Below, one piece after another: positions 37,403 through 46,388 of a stretch of 64,000 nucleotides of DNA; position 1 is the stretch's first letter; each line of letters starts with the position of its first letter. The notes below the pieces were generated by a model that worked only from the letters and a program-made list of their open reading frames with translations, ran no database searches and was not told the DNA's origin. The position numbers and the translations under genes were made by a program. The DNA is from Nitrosomonas sp. JL21 (lineage in GTDB: Bacteria > Pseudomonadota > Gammaproteobacteria > Burkholderiales > Nitrosomonadaceae). The DNA is taken from positions 62,001-126,000 of the forward strand of contig NZ_QRCB01000009.1 of assembly GCF_009833095.1 (NCBI RefSeq), written 5' to 3'.

Positions 37403-38659
37403 ATGATGAACGGTATCAGGCACACAGTGATTTTGAAACAAATGAGCGCAGAATTGTTGGTAGCTCTTGTCATATTGTCGATGGTTTTGCTGGCGCATGT
37501 CCGACCAGTCCACGCCAACCCCCGCCACGCTTCAATTGCCATTGATGCCGACAGCGGCGAAGTTCTGCACGAATCAAACGCCGACGCCAGCCGCTATCCA
37601 GCTTCGTTAACAAAAATGATGACACTGTACTTATTGTTCGAAGCTCTGGAACAACGCAAGCTGTCATTGGACAGCCGTATGCCGGTCTCTGCTCACGCCG
37701 CACTGATGCCGCCCACCAAAATCAATCTGCAAGCAGGCGATACGCTGAGTGTGCGGGACGCGATTCCTGCGCTGATCGTGCGTTCCGCGAATGATGTCGC
37801 AGCCGTCGTGGCCGAAGCGCTGGGGAATACCGAACCCTATTTTGCACGCATGATGACTGACAAGGCGCGCTCATTAGGCATGTACTCGACGATCTTCAAA
37901 AATGCCTCGGGCTTGCCGGATCATGAACAAAAAACGACAGCTCGCGATCTGATCAAGTTGTCGATACGCTTGATGAAGGATTTTCCGCAGTATTATCATT
38001 ATTTCTCGACCCGATCATTCAGTTACAAAGGGACTGTCTACAACAGCCATAATCGAATGATCAGCAATACCCGCGGCGTAGATGGCCTGAAAACCGGTTT
38101 TATAAGAGCTTCTGGATTCAATGTGGCAACTTCCGCCAAGCGCGGCGAGCGCCGCGTCATTGCCGTGGTGATGGGTGGCCCGACTGCAGCTTCGCGCGAT
38201 TATTATATGTCGCAACTGCTGGATCGCAGTTTTTCCGGAGAGAAGGGCATTCAATTAGCCAGCACTTCTTCTCAAGCCCGTAAGACAGCCGCTGCCGTCA
38301 AAAAAACCATAACTTCAGATAAATCAATTAAGCCGGTCAAACAAGCGCCTGAGCTAAGAGCCCCGACCAAAGCGAGACAGGTCGAATTACGCGCTCAATC
38401 CCAGAAGGTTTCGCTCACGCGCAATCAAAACTGGGAAATTCAGATCGGTTCTTATCACGCCCATGATCGGGCGCAGGCGCAAGCACAGGCAGTGACCCGC
38501 TGGGTACCGGGTTCGGTGGTCATTAGCGAAGTGGAAGTCAGCAATCGCAAATTCTATCGTGCCCGATTGGTTGGCTTGCAGGAAAATCAGGCGCGATCGG
38601 CGTGTCAAAATTTATCGCGCCAGAAAATGGAATGTTTGGTCGTACGTTCTCATGGCTGA
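37403..38659 (+). CDS. D-alanyl-D-alanine carboxypeptidase with SPOR domain
   Basis: About 418 residues. A signal peptide of about 35 residues is followed by the serine peptidase domain. The three penicillin-binding motifs are SLTK (Ser-x-x-Lys, about 69-72), SAN (in VRSANDVAAV) and KTG (in GLKTGFI). A linker rich in Lys/Ala leads to a C-terminal SPOR domain (about 340-418; WEIQIGSYHAHDRAQAQA), which binds denuded glycan strands at the division site. The enzyme trims pentapeptides in peptidoglycan. The start at 37403 gives a normal signal peptide. The frame opens earlier at 37286 with no support. TusA-like gene follows closely. Confidence 0.9.
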   Translation: MMNGIRHTVILKQMSAELLVALVILSMVLLAHVRPVHANPRHASIAIDADSGEVLHESNADASRYPASLTKMMTLYLLFEALEQRKLSLDSRMPVSAHAALMPPTKINLQAGDTLSVRDAIPALIVRSANDVAAVVAEALGNTEPYFARMMTDKARSLGMYSTIFKNASGLPDHEQKTTARDLIKLSIRLMKDFPQYYHYFSTRSFSYKGTVYNSHNRMISNTRGVDGLKTGFIRASGFNVATSAKRGERRVIAVVMGGPTAASRDYYMSQLLDRSFSGEKGIQLASTSSQARKTAAAVKKTITSDKSIKPVKQAPELRAPTKARQVELRAQSQKVSLTRNQNWEIQIGSYHAHDRAQAQAQAVTRWVPGSVVISEVEVSNRKFYRARLVGLQENQARSACQNLSRQKMECLVVRSHG

Positions 38660-38693
38660 GGAAGCCATATCTTCGGAGGTTTGGATTCAAGCA

Positions 38694-38921
38694 ATGCGCA
38701 TCGACAATGAATTAGACGTACGCGGTTTGGTATGCCCATTGCCTATTTTACGCACCAAGCAATCGTTGTCAGCAATGATCAGTGGACAAACGCTGCAAAT
38801 CATTGCCACTGATCCAGCCTCAGTTATTGATTTTCAGGTTTTCTCAGAGCAGACGGGAAACGAATTGTTATTCTTATCCGAAACGGCGGGCGAGTTCATA
38901 TTCGTTCTGAAAAAGAAATAG
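38694..38921 (+). CDS. TusA/SirA-like sulfur carrier protein
   Basis: 75 residues, the normal length. LDVRGLVCPLPILRTKQ contains the CPxP motif with the sulfur-carrying Cys. TusA-type proteins pass persulfide sulfur for tRNA thiolation or molybdenum cofactor and related sulfur routes. ATG 38694 is preferred, with GGAGGT 13 bases upstream. ATG 38652 would overlap the carboxypeptidase end by 8 bases and adds 14 residues. Adjacent gene function does not help narrow the partner. Confidence 0.88.
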   Translation: MRIDNELDVRGLVCPLPILRTKQSLSAMISGQTLQIIATDPASVIDFQVFSEQTGNELLFLSETAGEFIFVLKKK

Positions 38922-38983
38922 CAGCCTCCCTTTCCCATGCATCAATCGATAGAAAAGCTCCGGAAAAAGGACCAGCCATAGCA

Positions 38984-40342
38984 TCACTCGCCGGCGATCG
39001 TCATGCGATCGATCAGTACCGAACCGCATTGTTTAGAACCGCGCACCATCACATCGCTACCAATGGCCGCTATACCGCGAAACATCTCCTTCAGATTACC
39101 TGCAATCGTGATCTCTTCTACCGGATAGGCAATTTCACCACGTTCCACCCAGAATCCCGAGGCGCCGCGAGAATAATCACCCGTAACCGAGTTCACGCCA
39201 TGGCCCATCAGTTCGGTCACCAACAGACCGGTATCCATTTTTTTCAATAATGTCTGGAAATCCATCGGTGCCGCGTTGTACATGATCAGATTATGCGTAC
39301 CACCGGCATTTCCCGTGGTACGCATGCCCAGCTTGCGGGCCGAATAACTGCCCAGAAAATATCCTTTCACTACGCCATTTTCGACCACATGGCGCTCGAC
39401 CGTTGCCACGCCGTCATCATCAAATGGACTGCTGGCCAGTCCTTTATGCAAATGGGGCGATTCGCGAACCTGAATATCAGCTGCAAAAACGGACTGGCCG
39501 ATGCTATTCAATAAAAAGGAAGATTTTCGATAGAGATTACTGCCGCTCACTGCCGAGGCGAAATGTCCGATCAAACCTGCTGCGATCGGCGCTTCAAATA
39601 ATACCGGCACTTCGCAGGTTGTGATTTTGCGAGCGCCAAGTCGAGCGGCGCTGCGCTTACCGGCCTTCTGCCCAACGCTTTCGGGGGATTCCAGATCGGC
39701 TGCATCGCGCGCCACACTATACCAATAGTCCCGTTGCTTGCTGTCGGCCTGTTCCGCGATCATGGCGCAGCTCACACTGTATCGTGACAGCGGATATCCC
39801 CCCATGAACCCCAAGCTATTTGCATACACGAATTGCGATTCACTCGCGGAAATTGTCGCGCCCTCGGAGTTGGTGATGCGTTTATCCACTTCATAGGCCG
39901 CTTGTTCGCATTGTCTGGCCAGACCGATGGCCTGTTCCACCGAAAGTTCCCATGGATAGTACAGATTCAGCGACGGATAATCCCGCGCCAACAGGTCTGC
40001 ATCCGCCAGCCCGGCGCAATCGTCATCCGCAGTATAGCGGGCGATCGATAGCGCGGCGGCGACGGTATCGCTGATGGCTTGGGGAGAAAAATCGGAAGTG
40101 CTGGCATTGCCGCGTTTTTGCCCGATATAGACCGTCACCGACAATCCTTTGTCACGGTTGTATTCGATCGTTTCAACCGCGCTCTGCCGCACTGTGACAT
40201 TTTGGCCGAAGCCATTCGATACATTGGTTTCGCACGCAGTAGCGCCACCTTTTTCGGCGTGCTTCAAAATATCGCGCGCTATCTGTTGCAGCGTTCCTGG
40301 GGAATATGAAAATCGAGAATCAGATACTGGTAGATTGTCCAT
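38984..40342 (-). CDS. pmbA: Metalloprotease PmbA/TldE subunit
   Basis: About 452 residues. The family blocks DKGLSVTVYIGQKRGNASTSDF, RVQ-type region and the C-terminal GHGVNSVTGDYSRGASGFWVERG (about 405-427) match PmbA/TldE. With TldD it degrades small peptides and matures microcin-type peptides or CcdA. PmbA itself lacks the zinc motif, which is on TldD; tldD is not in the window. The frame runs to 40378, but ATG 40342 gives the usual start. It is divergent from darP, as is usual in these bacteria. Confidence 0.93.
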   Translation of the reverse strand: MDNLPVSDSRFSYSPGTLQQIARDILKHAEKGGATACETNVSNGFGQNVTVRQSAVETIEYNRDKGLSVTVYIGQKRGNASTSDFSPQAISDTVAAALSIARYTADDDCAGLADADLLARDYPSLNLYYPWELSVEQAIGLARQCEQAAYEVDKRITNSEGATISASESQFVYANSLGFMGGYPLSRYSVSCAMIAEQADSKQRDYWYSVARDAADLESPESVGQKAGKRSAARLGARKITTCEVPVLFEAPIAAGLIGHFASAVSGSNLYRKSSFLLNSIGQSVFAADIQVRESPHLHKGLASSPFDDDGVATVERHVVENGVVKGYFLGSYSARKLGMRTTGNAGGTHNLIMYNAAPMDFQTLLKKMDTGLLVTELMGHGVNSVTGDYSRGASGFWVERGEIAYPVEEITIAGNLKEMFRGIAAIGSDVMVRGSKQCGSVLIDRMTIAGE

Positions 40343-40419
40343 ACAAATCGATGTAGCGCATTGCCTGCGCCGTAACAAGAAGTGAAATAATAAAGGTACC
40401 CGGACTCATATAAAGCGCT

Positions 40420-40968
40420 ATGATACCGCTTCCTGACATCACAACACAGATTATCGTGCAAAATAACCCAGAAAATGACGATCAGCTCCTTCCCATACCG
40501 AGCAAGACTCAGCGCAAGAAACAGATGCACGCATTGCAAGACATCGGTGAGCAGTTGGTTGATCTGGATGATAAGAGACTCAAGGAACTCGATTTGCCAG
40601 ATTCTCTGCTCGAGGCCATTCAGCAAGCTCGTCCGATGAACAAGCATGGCGCACGGCGTCGGCAAATGCAGTATATCGGTAAATTGATGCGTACCGTTGA
40701 TGTACTGCCTATTCAGGAAAAACTCGACGCCTGGCAGGGTGTTTCAGTCCAGCACACTGCCCGATTACATCTGTTGGAGCGCTGGCGTGAACGGTTGTTG
40801 ACCGACGAGCATGCGTTGACCGAATTTGCTCAAGCATACCCTGGGGCAGATTTACAGCATTTACGGATATTGATTCGTAATGCCCAAAAGGAAAAAGCTG
40901 CGGACAAGCCCCCGAAAAGTTTCCGGCTCCTGTTTCAAGAATTGCAGACACTTATCCCTGATCACTAA
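40420..40968 (+). CDS. darP: Ribosome-associated protein DarP (YjgA)
   Basis: 182 residues, the usual size. The segments KTQRKKQMHALQDIGEQLV and ARRRQMQYIGKLMR, with RLHLLERWRERLL later, are the DUF615/YjgA signature. DarP assists late 50S subunit assembly in Escherichia coli. The gene is highly charged and helical. It is divergent from pmbA with 77 bases between. Confidence 0.93.
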   Translation: MIPLPDITTQIIVQNNPENDDQLLPIPSKTQRKKQMHALQDIGEQLVDLDDKRLKELDLPDSLLEAIQQARPMNKHGARRRQMQYIGKLMRTVDVLPIQEKLDAWQGVSVQHTARLHLLERWRERLLTDEHALTEFAQAYPGADLQHLRILIRNAQKEKAADKPPKSFRLLFQELQTLIPDH

Positions 40969-41023
40969 ACGCACGATGCAGCGACGATTCAATCAACTCT
41001 GACTTTCGTCGCACAAACCTAAA

Positions 41024-41848
41024 TCATTCAAGCGAAGGCCCCTCATCTGAATTTTCGGGTCCACAGGGAAGAAGCCCCTTTTTTTGCAAATTGTCGCTCC
41101 AGGCCAGGGAGCGGTAGTCAAAACCATTGGCAATGGAAGGCTTGATGATATCGAAAAACGGGGAGATGTCGAAATCGCGGGGAGTATACAAACTGTAATG
41201 CCGGATGTGATAAATCTCGGCATAACAATCCACGTGCATGGGGTTATCCGACCAAGTCCGCTGTATCTCCGGCAGAATCGGATAACGCACCGACTCAAAA
41301 GCTTGCGCAATGAGGGTCGAACAAATTGCCCGGGTCGGGTCGCCGCTGCCGAGCGCCAGCAGACGCCTGCGGAATCGGGCTGGCACCGGCACTGTCGGCA
41401 ATAGATATCTCACCAGATCAAAAACATGCTTCAAGTCATACTGATGACCCAAGCGCGTGATGACATAATCCACCACTCGCTTGCGATCTTCATCGCTCAA
41501 CCCGACAGGCCGGCAAATACGGGTGTGCATCTGGGCATATTGAGCCAGTGTCACGGCGCGCACGCCTTCTTTCAGATCCGCTTCAATCAGTACTTTTGGC
41601 AACTGCCAAGGCGAATCGTGAGACAACGCGTTGCCAACATACAATGCCGCATGTGACCATGTCGATTGGGTCAGATATTTGATAGCGACACTGATACGCG
41701 TATCTCCTTCCACCAACAGCACATCACCCGGTTGCAGATTTTCCAATAACTGCTGCTGGGTAACCGTTGCAACCTGTGTGCTCTGCCGTATCGGTTTGGT
41801 CAGGAATTTCGCCAACCCCCGTCCTGCTACCTCAGAGATATACCCCAT
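41024..41848 (-). CDS. YiiX/YaeF-like C92 family cysteine amidase
   Basis: 274 residues, no clear signal. The catalytic His lies in STWSHAALYVGN (about 67-78) and the Cys in RAICSTLIAQAFE (about 195-207). This order, His first and Cys later, marks the circularly permuted papain-like fold of YiiX/YaeF. The opening LQPGDVLLVEGDTRIS is typical. These proteins are thought to hydrolyse lipid or peptidoglycan-linked bonds. A strong GAAGGAG lies before the ATG. It converges on darP. Confidence 0.83.
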   Translation of the reverse strand: MGYISEVAGRGLAKFLTKPIRQSTQVATVTQQQLLENLQPGDVLLVEGDTRISVAIKYLTQSTWSHAALYVGNALSHDSPWQLPKVLIEADLKEGVRAVTLAQYAQMHTRICRPVGLSDEDRKRVVDYVITRLGHQYDLKHVFDLVRYLLPTVPVPARFRRRLLALGSGDPTRAICSTLIAQAFESVRYPILPEIQRTWSDNPMHVDCYAEIYHIRHYSLYTPRDFDISPFFDIIKPSIANGFDYRSLAWSDNLQKKGLLPCGPENSDEGPSLE

Positions 41849-42239
41849 GAATGCTCCTTCACATTCCTATTTTTCATTAACCGAGCAACCTAAATGTCGA
41901 TTAGAACCCACCGCCCATTCATCACGGCCAATTCTATTATATGCGGCTACAATACGTTTTGTGATTGATTCTCGGTTTTTTACGACTGAACATGCTCTCC
42001 ATTTGCTGGTCATTCTGATCGCCGGCATAGCCGTTACCATTTGCGTCATATTGCATTATCAGGCTCTGCGCTTCCTGAGCCGCACGATCGGCGCCATACG
42101 CATCCTCACAGCTACGGAGAACTTGGCCGCATTTGCTGACCAAATCGGATTCTGACAGGAAAGATTGACGAAACAGTGGTGAAAGAAAGGGAAGACATGC
42201 ATCCCTTTGAACGATGTGAATCTCGAATTAAACCGGGTC
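41849..42239. other. Intergenic region, possible EF-hand-like remnant
   Basis: About 390 bases. On the minus strand a 68-codon frame (41937-42143) contains one EF-hand-like loop, DANGNGYAGDQN, but lacks a normal start, signal peptide or second loop. Position 12 of the loop is Asn instead of Glu/Asp, so calcium binding would be weak. It could be a decayed EF-hand gene or chance. Confidence 0.3.
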
Positions 42240-42641
42240 TTATTCTGCTGCAGGTTTTCTTTCCAAGTTTCTGATTTTTTCGAAAAGCGCTTCTTTTTCG
42301 CTTTCTAATTCTTTATAGCGCGCATACAAACGATCCAGATCCGCAGTATATTTTTGAACCCGCTCATCCTTATCCACTCTGCGCTGGATATAATCGTCAT
42401 AATTCGGAATGGGAACGCTTTTTCCAGTGAAATTGAGCGGCGTCGGATCAGGTGATTCCAACATTTCATTACGACGTAATTCCTGAGTCATCAGAAATTG
42501 TTGATAAGTGGATTGCGATTCTTGCGAAACCCGCATCATTTCTTTTTCCAGTCGGGAGATTTCAGATAATGTCGATTCGTCCAACTGAGCCCAAGCAGCG
42601 ACTGACACGGTAAGGAAAAAGACTAAAACTAGATTGCGCAT
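42240..42641 (-). CDS. Periplasmic coiled-coil protein, unknown family
   Basis: About 133 residues. A clean signal peptide of about 19 residues (cleaved near AWA-Q) leads to a mostly helical, charged chain. The C-terminal half (YTADLDRLYARYKELESEKEAL) is a coiled coil. The middle is rich in Pro/Asp and could be a linker. I recognise no family. The frame extends to 42674 (11 more residues) with AGG near that start, but an acidic N-region makes the longer signal less likely. It lies 80 bases downstream of the thiolase start on the same strand. Confidence 0.55.
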   Translation of the reverse strand: MRNLVLVFFLTVSVAAWAQLDESTLSEISRLEKEMMRVSQESQSTYQQFLMTQELRRNEMLESPDPTPLNFTGKSVPIPNYDDYIQRRVDKDERVQKYTADLDRLYARYKELESEKEALFEKIRNLERKPAAE

Positions 42642-42721
42642 GGCGTTAAAAATTGACTCGAAGATAGTAACCATACGCGCCTGAGAACACTTGTCAAGCC
42701 CCCAAATAAAGCCAGAGGTTG

Positions 42722-43900
42722 CTAAAGCCGCTCAAATACAGCCGCAATTCCCTGACCACCACCGATGCACATCGTGACCAGCGCATAGCGTCCCTTACAA
42801 CGATGCAATTCATAGATGGCCTTGATGGTCAAAATGCTGCCCGTGGCGCCGATTGGATGGCCTAACGCAACGGCACCGCCATTTGGATTGGTTTTTGTCG
42901 GATCAAATTGCAGTTCTTTCGCGACCGCGCATGCTTGCACGGCAAAAGCCTCGTTCGATTCGACGACGTCAAGATCCGCCACGGTCAAACCAGCCCGGTG
43001 CAATGCCTGCTGCACGGCAGGAATCGGGCCGATTCCCATCAGTTTCGGATCCACACCGGCATGACCGTAAGCAACCAGCCGCGCCAGCGGTGTCAAATTG
43101 CGCTTTTCCGCTGCGCTGCCGTCCATCAGCACCAATGCAGCAGCGCTGTCGTTGATGCCTGAGGCATTGCCTGCGGTCACCGTTCCGTCTTTTTTGAATA
43201 CCGGCCGCAACGCGGCCAGACTCTCGGCGCTGGTATCCACACGCGGATGCTCGTCAGTATCAAAACTCACTTTTTTCTTGCCGGCAATGATTTCGATCGG
43301 CAGGATCTGCTCCTTGAAATAACCGTTCTGGATCGCATGCAGGGCGCGGCGATGGCTTTCGGCCGCATATTCATCCTGTTCTTGTCGGCCGATGTGCCAT
43401 TTGGCGGCGATATTCTCTGCAGTCATCCCCATATGTACATGATCAAACGGATCGGTCAATGCTCCGACCATCATGTCGACCGTATTGCCGTCATTCATGC
43501 GCTGACCCCAGCGCAGTGCCGGTAATAGATATCCGGCCCGGCTCATGGATTCTGCGCCCCCAGCCACGGCCACATCGGTATCCCCGAGCAGAATATGCTG
43601 ACTCGCTGAAACTATCGCTTGCAAGCCACTTCCGCATAAGCGGTTCACCGTCAATGCCGCCGTATGCTGCGGCAACCCGCCATTGATGCTGGCTACCCGC
43701 GCTAAATACATATCCCGAGGTTCGCCATGAATGACATTGCCAAACACCAGATGGCCCGTTTCCTCAGGATCAATACTGGCGCGTGCTATCGCCTCCCGCA
43801 CGACGCTCGCCGCTAACTCAGCCGCTGCAATCTGTTTGAGAGCGCCGCCATAATCGCCAATCGCTGTCCGGACGCCGCTCAGAATGACCACTTCTTTCAT
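42722..43900 (-). CDS. Acetyl-CoA C-acetyltransferase (beta-ketothiolase)
   Basis: 392 residues. The acyl-binding Cys is in NRLCGSGLQ (about Cys88), and the catalytic His and Cys are in ALGHPIGATG and MCIGGGQG. The enzyme condenses two acetyl-CoA or splits acetoacetyl-CoA, in fatty-acid breakdown or polyhydroxyalkanoate synthesis. The N-terminus EVVILSGVRTAIGDYGG is typical. No phaB or phaC is nearby, so its pathway is open. AGAGG precedes the ATG. The Hpt gene lies 45 bases upstream. Confidence 0.93.
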   Translation of the reverse strand: MKEVVILSGVRTAIGDYGGALKQIAAAELAASVVREAIARASIDPEETGHLVFGNVIHGEPRDMYLARVASINGGLPQHTAALTVNRLCGSGLQAIVSASQHILLGDTDVAVAGGAESMSRAGYLLPALRWGQRMNDGNTVDMMVGALTDPFDHVHMGMTAENIAAKWHIGRQEQDEYAAESHRRALHAIQNGYFKEQILPIEIIAGKKKVSFDTDEHPRVDTSAESLAALRPVFKKDGTVTAGNASGINDSAAALVLMDGSAAEKRNLTPLARLVAYGHAGVDPKLMGIGPIPAVQQALHRAGLTVADLDVVESNEAFAVQACAVAKELQFDPTKTNPNGGAVALGHPIGATGSILTIKAIYELHRCKGRYALVTMCIGGGQGIAAVFERL

Positions 43901-43945
43901 GTATGCCTCTTATTGACGGAAGAAATACAGTATCCAGCAGCCCCA

Positions 43946-44317
43946 TCATTGCTGCCGGTCATATTCTTCCAATAATTTTTCCAATACGGCAATCACCTGG
44001 ATGCACTCATGGCGCAATGAATCCAGCCGCTGGGCAACAGCATCCAGTTGATTGTCGTTGGCCAGGTTTTCCAGTAGGTGGCAAAGATCGGCAAGCGCAT
44101 CGGCGCCGATCATCACGCTACTGGATCTCAGGGTATGCGCCGCCCGCGCTAATTGAATGTTATCGCAGGCTTCGAAGGTCTGTTCGATCTGGGACAAATA
44201 TTTCGGTAAGGACTTCAGATAAACGGGTAACAATTTTTGTAAAACGCCGACGCCATTTGCCGAATCCAGGCGGCGCAATTGATTCAATTTATCCAGATCG
44301 AGAATGGGTTTATTCAT
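43946..44317 (-). CDS. Hpt-domain phosphotransfer protein
   Basis: 123 residues, a single Hpt domain. The phosphorylated His is in ARAAHTLRSSS (His about 58). Four helices pack around it. Such modules pass phosphate from hybrid kinases to response regulators. No kinase or regulator is nearby, so partners are unknown. The ATG lies three bases after the slt stop, which suggests coupling with the transglycosylase gene upstream. Confidence 0.85.
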   Translation of the reverse strand: MNKPILDLDKLNQLRRLDSANGVGVLQKLLPVYLKSLPKYLSQIEQTFEACDNIQLARAAHTLRSSSVMIGADALADLCHLLENLANDNQLDAVAQRLDSLRHECIQVIAVLEKLLEEYDRQQ

Positions 44318-44320
44318 CGC

Positions 44321-46246
44321 TCATTTTGCCGCGACGACGCCCAAGCGCTCTTTAAGCGTTGGAGAATTATGGCCATGATCCAACACCTTGGCATAATACA
44401 TGGAATTCTTTAAGACCTTCTTGACGTAATCGCGCGTCTCATTGAACGGAATCGTTTCAGCATAAATCGCCCCTTCCAGCGGCCGAGTCTGATCACGCCA
44501 GCGCCTGGCCCTCCCGGGGCCGGCATTATAGGCGGCAGAGGCCAGCAACGGTTGATTATCCAACGTACTGAGCACGTGCTTGAGGTAATAGGTGCCAAGG
44601 CGCAAGTTGGTATTCACATCGGTCACCAGGTGCTGGCGAAAATTCTGTATGCCCAGTTGTTTGGCCACCCATTGTGACGTGGCCGGCATCAATTGCATCA
44701 ATCCGACCGCCCCGGCATGGGATTTGATATCCGCAATAAAGCGGCTTTCCTGCCGAATCAGGCCATATACCCACGCTTCGTCCAGCGTATGCTGCTGCAA
44801 GATCTTTTTCAGCGATTGCCGGTGCGGAGACAAAAACCGCAGACTGAAATCATGCTGCGACACGGTCTTGTTGGCGGTATTGATGGCGCGGTCGTACAAT
44901 CCGTTGCGGCGAGCCACTTCGGCAGCCGCCAGCAGTTGCGCGTCGGTAAAGCCGCGTATCGTCCAACTCCATTCGCGTAACGCTTCCGTTCTCAGATCCA
45001 TACGTGAAAACGCCAAGGCTCGTTGTATGCCGGGTTTACGCTCCATCAATTTGACTTCATCATTGGTCACCCGATAGGTCTTATCGGCGATGGTCAGCAT
45101 GGTTCCTAATTCTTCGCGCGCCAGTTGCCCATAAAAACTATGTTCTTCGCTCAGCGGGATGAACAGGGTATTGGCATCGAGAACCTTACCTTTGGTTTTC
45201 AACGCGCGCGCTTTCCAATATCGCCACGTATCGACTTGCTGCTCGGTCAGCGACATTCTGTTGATGGTACTCAGGACTTCATTCCAATTCCCGACCCTCA
45301 AGGCAGCGCGCACTTGCCATCCGAGCACGATATCGGTGGGTGGGTAAGTTTGCGTGGTGTTCTGCGCTTCCTTGAACCAGTCCAAAGCACGCACATCATG
45401 ACGCATCGCCGCCCGATATCCCAGTCGCGACAAAAAATACGAGCGATCGGATGCAGTCAAGCGGTTCTTGACTTTCAGCCATTGTGTATGGGCCTGGTCG
45501 GTATCGTTTCGCAGCAAACGCAGCAATGCAAACAATGCGATTTCACGATCACTGCGCGACTTGACCAAGCTTTTCTGAGCCTCCAGATAGCGCAACGGAT
45601 TCTTGGCGGCGCTATTCAAATTCGCAGCGTTCAACCCTTCAGCGCTAGGAAGATAGCGATTCACTTGCGTGGCCATACCCGTTTGTCCTTCTTCCAAGGC
45701 CAGTCGGATGCGTTTCCACAGATCCTCGCGCGAAATTTGCCCGCTCAGGATCAAGGATTGGAAAATCCCAACGCAACTATCAGGCAAACTTGTCGGCGTA
45801 TTCCAAATCGCTCGTGCATCCGTGATGACTTGCTGATCACCATTGTCGAGACGACGCTGATAGGCATAGCACAATAATTCAATATCGTTATTCACCAGTT
45901 GCGGATATTCTTTATCAAACAACGGCCACTGCTGATTTTTGCCTAAAACCTTGAGCCAATCCGACCGCAAGCGATCTGCAACCAGGCTGCCTTCATAACG
46001 GGTAAGGAAATGACGAATACTGGCCGTATCGGTCGTTCGCAACTGCATGCGCAGTTGATAATATTCCACGTAGGGCCATAGTACATGGCGTTTCAGCCGG
46101 GGCGCGTACTCATCCAGACGTTTGGCATTGCCTGATTGAAACGCTTGCCTGGCAGCAATAAACTCACTATCTTGATTTGCTGACAGCGTGCCGGCCCAAG
46201 CGAGAAGAATCAACCCCAACAGATAATTTCTCATAGTGATGACCAT
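44321..46246 (-). CDS. slt: Soluble lytic murein transglycosylase (Slt70-like)
   Basis: 641 residues, close to Escherichia coli Slt70 (645). A signal peptide (about 1-24) is followed by a long alpha-superhelical ring of TPR-like helices. The C-terminal catalytic domain (about 470-620) has the Glu in IRQESRF, GAVGLMQLMPATS and ASAAYNAGPGRARRW. It cleaves peptidoglycan to 1,6-anhydromuropeptides. A start at 46246 is preceded by AAGG. An ATG at 46234 is also possible. The Hpt gene follows it tightly. Confidence 0.93.
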   Translation of the reverse strand: MVITMRNYLLGLILLAWAGTLSANQDSEFIAARQAFQSGNAKRLDEYAPRLKRHVLWPYVEYYQLRMQLRTTDTASIRHFLTRYEGSLVADRLRSDWLKVLGKNQQWPLFDKEYPQLVNNDIELLCYAYQRRLDNGDQQVITDARAIWNTPTSLPDSCVGIFQSLILSGQISREDLWKRIRLALEEGQTGMATQVNRYLPSAEGLNAANLNSAAKNPLRYLEAQKSLVKSRSDREIALFALLRLLRNDTDQAHTQWLKVKNRLTASDRSYFLSRLGYRAAMRHDVRALDWFKEAQNTTQTYPPTDIVLGWQVRAALRVGNWNEVLSTINRMSLTEQQVDTWRYWKARALKTKGKVLDANTLFIPLSEEHSFYGQLAREELGTMLTIADKTYRVTNDEVKLMERKPGIQRALAFSRMDLRTEALREWSWTIRGFTDAQLLAAAEVARRNGLYDRAINTANKTVSQHDFSLRFLSPHRQSLKKILQQHTLDEAWVYGLIRQESRFIADIKSHAGAVGLMQLMPATSQWVAKQLGIQNFRQHLVTDVNTNLRLGTYYLKHVLSTLDNQPLLASAAYNAGPGRARRWRDQTRPLEGAIYAETIPFNETRDYVKKVLKNSMYYAKVLDHGHNSPTLKERLGVVAAK

Positions 46247-46388
46247 TCAGCCTTACATGAAACACAAATAAGATACTAGAACAAATGCTTACAATCAACC
46301 CGGCCCATCTAGCCGCATATCCCGATTACGCCATGGGCGCTCCCTATTCACTGAAATTCAGATCATCCGATGAAAGATAGTGACACGA

